Origin: Phycisphaeraceae bacterium
GTDB lineage: Bacteria > Planctomycetota > Phycisphaerae > Phycisphaerales > Phycisphaeraceae
Length of the DNA stretch: 64,000 bases
Direction of reading: 5' to 3'
Assembly (NCBI GenBank): GCA_029260715.1
Contig: JAJDCS010000034.1
Coordinates: 62,001-126,000, forward strand
Part shown: positions 60,601 through 64,000 of the stretch, piece by piece
Numbering within the stretch: the stretch's first letter is position 1
Layout of the letters: each line of letters starts with the position of its first letter
Made by a program: the position numbers and the translations under genes
The notes under the pieces: model-generated
What the model saw: only the letters and a program-made list of their open reading frames with translations
Databases searched by the model: none
Told to the model about the DNA's origin: nothing

Positions 60601-63600
60601 AGTATGGTTGTGGGGCCCCACGTGTGTGTGGTGTCGTTCCAGGTGGAGACGTGTATTTCGTTGGCGTCTCGGGCCATTTCGCCTGGCATGGGCGCGTTGG
60701 AGTCGGCCAGGGGTGTGGCGCTGGTGTTGTGTACCCAAGCGAGTACGCCGTTGCCGGCGCTGTTGAAGGAGACGGCGTGGTCGGTGTCGTACTGCGAATC
60801 CACGGTGACGGCGAGTTCGGGGCCCCAGTTGGTGCCGTCGAAGTATCGGTATCGGATGTCTTGTCCGGTGAGGAAGTCGTTTCGCGAGAGCGCTTCGACG
60901 TTTCCGGATTCGTCGATGGCTTGGTAGACGACGACGGCCGGCGCGTCGGTGTCGTCGTTGGTCAGTGCGAGCACGGGGTTGGAGATGTGCTTGCCCAGCT
61001 CAATGCCGCCGGCGACGTTGGTCAAGGACGATGACCATACGCCTCCCGTCCGTTGGGCGAACACTAGGTTGTTGCGTGTGCTGCCGGCGCTGAGGTCGGT
61101 GTCCACAAGTTGGACGTACATGGCTTGGCCGGTGACGGGGTCGATGACGATATTGGGTACGGGGTCGATGACGATTTGCCCGACTGGCGTGTCGCCGCCG
61201 TGGAAGACGGTGACGCCGTCGAAGTCCGATGGCGCGGCCAGCGGTCCTACAAATGGGGTGGCCGGCAGGGGCGAGCTCATGACGACGGTGCAGGCTGGGT
61301 TGAAGTTGAAGTTTGCGGACGGCAGGTCGAAGCTGAAGACCTCGAAGCCTAGGACCTCGGCGGAGATCTCGCCGTGGAGTTCACCGGTGGCGCCGAGGCA
61401 GGCGACGGTGAAGAAGTCCTGGAAGGGGATGAGTTGGTTCTGGACCTGCTGAGGGAATCCCAGGGCGGGGGTGAACCCGAAGAAGATTGATCCTGAGATC
61501 GATGCGAGGTCGAAGCCGAGGATTTCAATTTCGCCGCCGATCTCGATGCCGGGGGTGATGGTCGGCGCGACGAAGGTCGGTGTGGTTAGGCCTAGGATTT
61601 CGGGCACCTGTAGCGGGTTCTGGAGCAGGGCGGGGTCGATTGCGATGGTGACGCCGGCGCTGAGCATGGCGTCGACGATGAATTGGAGGTATGCGTTGAT
61701 GCTGGCGACGTTTGGCACGCCGTATGAGAAGAGTGTGATCTCGGGCGACTCCCAATGGAAGAGGGGGTAGTCTTCGAGGAGGAAGGACACGGACAGCCAG
61801 TCGGTGGATAGGGATTGGCTGTTGATCTGTAGGTTCGTGGCGATGGAGAAGTGGTCTGTGGCCTGTGCTTGGCCGGTCCATGTTTCGTTGATGACGTCTT
61901 CGCCCAGTATTCGCACGAGTGCTCTGGCGGTCACGGGCACAACGATGGCGGTGTTTGGGTTGAGGCCGGCGGTGGCTACGGCTTTGATCTCGGCGAGGAC
62001 CTGGTTTTCCTTGTCGCCGATGAATGGGACGGTGAAGCCGACTAGCTGTGACACGGTTTGTGGGCCCCAATCGACCAGCGCGTTGCGGAATGAGATGTTG
62101 TACTTATGCGTAGTTGGGTCGAACGTTAGCTCGCTGTCTTCGTTGTCGAGCCAGCCTGGGAATTGTTCGACCTGTGCGGTGACGACGGTCTCGTCGCTGA
62201 GCAGGCCGAACGCGTCGCGGGCGCGCATCTTGAACCTGTTGGGGTTCTGCGGGCTGGTGAACTCGAACTTGCCGAAGTCTACGAAGTTGATGTTGGACGT
62301 ATCGTTCGAGCCGGAGACGCTGGCGGAGTAGAACTGCCCGTCTTGGGACGGGAAGCCGCTGAGGAACGGGTGGCGGCCGACGGTTTGGTAGAGGTCGCCG
62401 TCGGGGTCGTTGGCGGTGATGATGACGTTTGTCGATGCGCCTGTAACGCCGGTGATGTACCTGCCCCAGATGTTGGCGGCTGTGTTGCCGTCCATGAGTG
62501 GGTCTTGCAGGGATAGTGACACGGTGGGTCTTGTGGGGTCGACGACGTAGAGGAACTGGCCGGCGTCGTTGTTGAGCTCGTCTGACTCGGTGATGAGGTT
62601 GGTGAAGTCTGCGAAGTATTCAACGGAGTCTTCTGGGCGTACGGGGACCCAGTCGTAGACGAAGCTACGCGAGCCTAGCGGGCCGATGGGCAGCTCTTGT
62701 TTATCGCTGATGGTGGTGTGGTCTGGGTTCTTGGAGGTGTCGGTGAATTGGTAGCGTCGGTCGAAGAAGAGCGCGGGCGCGAAGCCGAGGTTTCGCACGG
62801 TGATGTCGACGCGTGTTTCGCCGTTGTTTGGGCTGAACTGGGGCGTCTCGGTGGCCAGGTCGGGGTCACCGGAGAATGGGACGATGAACAGCGCGCCCAG
62901 TCCGATTTTGGTGTCTAGGCCGGCGCGGTGCAGGCCGATCCAGAAGGTTTGGCCTGGCTTGGCGTCGACGTCGCTCATGGCGTTGCCGATGGAGTGGTTT
63001 GGCGGGTCGACGGCGTTGATGTTCAGGGGGTCGCCGGTCTTGGGGTCGCCGTCTCTGTTGAAGAAGCCAGAGTCGTTTTGATACCAGATGTGGACGCGAG
63101 CTTCGCGGTTGAGCGATGGGGACCCGTTGAAATTAAGGGGGAGGTTGACGCCCGATGCGAGCATGGCCGCTTGGCTTCCGGGGGGGGCGGTCATCTTGTA
63201 GTAGCTCGTGCGGAAGCCTGGCAGCATGTGGTCGAATTTAGGGGTGAAGTGGTTGCCGAAGCCGTCGGTGGTGCCTTCGTGGGTTGTTTCCCAGTACTGG
63301 GGCAGCAGGCTCATGCCGAAGTTGGGGTCTAGGATTGTTTCGGGGGCTTCGTAGTCTTCGAGGTTGACGAAGATGGAACCGCCGGTGCTGATGAAGTCGC
63401 TATCTTCGCGGCTTTCGCCGAGGATGACGTAGAAGCCGGGCTCGACGTTGGTTTGGAATCGGTAGAAGTCGCCGCTGGGTAGGCTGTCGACGTTGTGGTG
63501 GTTGGTGTAGTCGACGAGGTTCAGCTCGTAGTCGATCTCGTCGAAGGGGAACTCCCCGGACCCTGTCCAGGCCACTTTGTATAGGGCCACGTAGAGCAGG

Positions 63601-64000
63601 TCGAGCAAGGAATCCCCGCCGTTGATCTTGCCGGAGAATTGTGCCAGCCCCGCTTCGTTGACCCAGAATCCGGAGGCGAAGACGAGGTTGGGATTTTCCG
63701 AATCCCAGAGGCTTCCGAAGGCGATGTTGCCGACGCCTTCTTCGGGTGTGAGGATCATGCGGTGCAGGCGTATATCGAAGAGGTCACGGGTGGCTGGAGG
63801 CTTGCCTGGGAAGAAGGCTTTGGGCATGTACGCGCTGGCTTTGAGGTTCATCGTGACTGGGGTGTTGAACACGTAGCTGGCGCGCATGTAGTAGCTGTTG
63901 CCGGGCAGCGTGCCTTCGAGGTCGGTAAAGGTGACCGTGGGGGGGATGGAGCCCGGCACGGTGGATTTGGTGGTGGACGACAGCAGGTTGCCTTCTAGGT
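57612..64000 (-). CDS. Giant secreted protein with CARDB-like and dockerin-like domains (N-terminus outside window)
   Basis: At least 2,129 residues; the frame is open to the window edge, so the 5' end is missing. The N-terminal part seen here has long extended sequences and hinge-like segments resembling pre-peptidase and beta-sandwich domains. The middle has an Ig-like and sensor-like stretch. The last 600 residues hold CARDB-like domains (VTVDVTNRSRQ; LTIRTEVSNEG; VTATITNRGRA). The C-terminus has two dockerin-like calcium loops (DATGDGRTNGLDLLAWQ and DFDKNQLVNGLDLLSWQ; nt about 57900-58080), then a Pro/Thr-rich tail ending in an Arg/Lys cluster. The loops suggest attachment to a partner, although planctomycete dockerins act mostly as sorting or anchoring tags. 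Confidence 0.85.
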   Translation of the reverse strand, partial: LEGNLLSSTTKSTVPGSIPPTVTFTDLEGTLPGNSYYMRASYVFNTPVTMNLKASAYMPKAFFPGKPPATRDLFDIRLHRMILTPEEGVGNIAFGSLWDSENPNLVFASGFWVNEAGLAQFSGKINGGDSLLDLLYVALYKVAWTGSGEFPFDEIDYELNLVDYTNHHNVDSLPSGDFYRFQTNVEPGFYVILGESREDSDFISTGGSIFVNLEDYEAPETILDPNFGMSLLPQYWETTHEGTTDGFGNHFTPKFDHMLPGFRTSYYKMTAPPGSQAAMLASGVNLPLNFNGSPSLNREARVHIWYQNDSGFFNRDGDPKTGDPLNINAVDPPNHSIGNAMSDVDAKPGQTFWIGLHRAGLDTKIGLGALFIVPFSGDPDLATETPQFSPNNGETRVDITVRNLGFAPALFFDRRYQFTDTSKNPDHTTISDKQELPIGPLGSRSFVYDWVPVRPEDSVEYFADFTNLITESDELNNDAGQFLYVVDPTRPTVSLSLQDPLMDGNTAANIWGRYITGVTGASTNVIITANDPDGDLYQTVGRHPFLSGFPSQDGQFYSASVSGSNDTSNINFVDFGKFEFTSPQNPNRFKMRARDAFGLLSDETVVTAQVEQFPGWLDNEDSELTFDPTTHKYNISFRNALVDWGPQTVSQLVGFTVPFIGDKENQVLAEIKAVATAGLNPNTAIVVPVTARALVRILGEDVINETWTGQAQATDHFSIATNLQINSQSLSTDWLSVSFLLEDYPLFHWESPEITLFSYGVPNVASINAYLQFIVDAMLSAGVTIAIDPALLQNPLQVPEILGLTTPTFVAPTITPGIEIGGEIEILGFDLASISGSIFFGFTPALGFPQQVQNQLIPFQDFFTVACLGATGELHGEISAEVLGFEVFSFDLPSANFNFNPACTVVMSSPLPATPFVGPLAAPSDFDGVTVFHGGDTPVGQIVIDPVPNIVIDPVTGQAMYVQLVDTDLSAGSTRNNLVFAQRTGGVWSSSLTNVAGGIELGKHISNPVLALTNDDTDAPAVVVYQAIDESGNVEALSRNDFLTGQDIRYRYFDGTNWGPELAVTVDSQYDTDHAVSFNSAGNGVLAWVHNTSATPLADSNAPMPGEMARDANEIHVSTWNDTTHTWGPTTILTTNNVSDSKPTVFAGEDGTLYALWLRDTATGNQIMQSTNSGSGWSNPAVLPINGISAGKFTGLAIGSEAPGRVDVQFAHVTENPDLSAESRLYNLPTTIAGFAAPTAPELIAQDANFARLKTIKAPDGSMVTYWQQSDGVTIDVFASQFDATTSTWSRPFRLTDGEVEVTPSLAIDTDGTYQLVYEEQAFVGGNPSPAPEANAPAGAPSVGVPTAGNVGTSSTAMLPEFSFSRRINFPGADKAPGGALVAADAQIINRGPVGDEVLVEYIIGDLMSPTDVESETIFLGPGSRYDVNHLFQIQPGDTQYSIRLTALGGAEVVGTADNVTTTTISGVPDIIISDVTLSNPNPVEGETVTVTVDVTNRSRQKITTPFDIEYFQGDPDFTFAPTSFMSLGTHTLNALGSFDTESFNFQWTVPTGGGNFVLTAIADSGEIIDEVTDNNNKGQSNVAVIRPDAAAVGVVAQELNYSGIDNVEVTATITNRGRATINNLEIAFMSTYDDLFTPLDDPTLTYQTFDTQTIPTIMPGQTIQITGVGDGFAGINNYRVVVDPNMHQIDGNWSNNVEDTSLILQGLSDLTVEILGIDPDSGSSDPMAIKGDPLTIRTEVSNEGILPARDFKVDVFALNLNVGIRRVGTTTITELLPRTTISVDIPIDTSELLGDTVILVIVDLHDKVLELNEYNNSDSMRIVFKQAHRVVDRHVFYNNSSHDGNNSKADPRDDDAIATDKEALLPGETPSAENLTNYSRGTNGIMIDIDGLPGRNINLQDAFEFRVGNTQDPSTWDEAPEPRQITLRRGEGENGSDRVTVIWDDAAITNKWLQVTVKAENTGIPTDDIFYFGNLIADATGDGRTNGLDLLAWQSELFNTGDNLRPDFDKNQLVNGLDLLSWQANLFDTLEMDLITDPSQSAPLTGEDDTQTSNPPIRRSRSRAQTPTETAPPAAASAADNPSLEVLSSASIDAIQDHRAKRSRTPNNHLPLDLMKLLEANDDTPRQ

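Overview
The window looks like chromosome from a planctomycete, most probably class Phycisphaerae. Three things point there: a 16S rRNA gene that stands alone instead of in a 16S-23S-5S operon; very large exported proteins with LEPR-XLL-type N-terminal signals (LEQRTLLS, LEPRVLYS) or a dockerin-like C-terminus; and many small dispersed hairpin repeats between genes. The DNA is GC-rich. No prophage, transposase, CRISPR array or tRNA gene was recognised.

Layout. 1-2.2 kb: end of an unknown gene, a repeat-filled gap and a coiled-coil lipoprotein. 2.4-8.2 kb: a metal-uptake locus, with a DtxR/MntR repressor divergent from a substrate-binding protein, ATPase and two permeases; both permeases carry a DtxR-like C-terminal domain. 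8.3-17.1 kb: a secreted subtilase with repeated adhesion-type domains, a membrane-anchored unknown, a PilZ protein and a porin. 17.5-19.7 kb: a single 16S rRNA transcription unit with promoter, processing stem and terminator. 19.9-23.4 kb: two overlapping unrecognised genes, the first poorer in GC than its surroundings. 23.4-24.8 kb: a repeat-dense gap. 24.8-35.3 kb: housekeeping genes (tilS, dapA, pyrE, a short-chain dehydrogenase, a beta-CASP nuclease, pyruvate kinase) and an EAL-HDOD signalling protein. 35.7-45.8 kb: a roughly 3,350-residue beta-helix surface protein. 45.9-50.3 kb: a GGDEF/HD-GYP protein, an isochorismatase-like hydrolase, a histone H1-like protein and a FabZ-like dehydratase. 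50.4-57.0 kb: nuoJKLMN, the membrane arm of complex I. 57.6-64 kb: a 5'-truncated giant secreted protein with CARDB-like and dockerin-like domains.

How parts may work together. Cyclic-di-GMP is a recurring theme: a PilZ receptor, an EAL-HDOD protein and a GGDEF/HD-GYP enzyme sit near large surface proteins. The metal locus resembles chlamydial ytgABCD, where one permease is fused to a DtxR-type repressor. 

Strand composition changes at the 16S region. To its left the + strand is rich in C and A whichever strand encodes the gene; to its right it is rich in G and T. That is the pattern expected at a replication origin, or at a rearrangement or assembly join through the rRNA gene.
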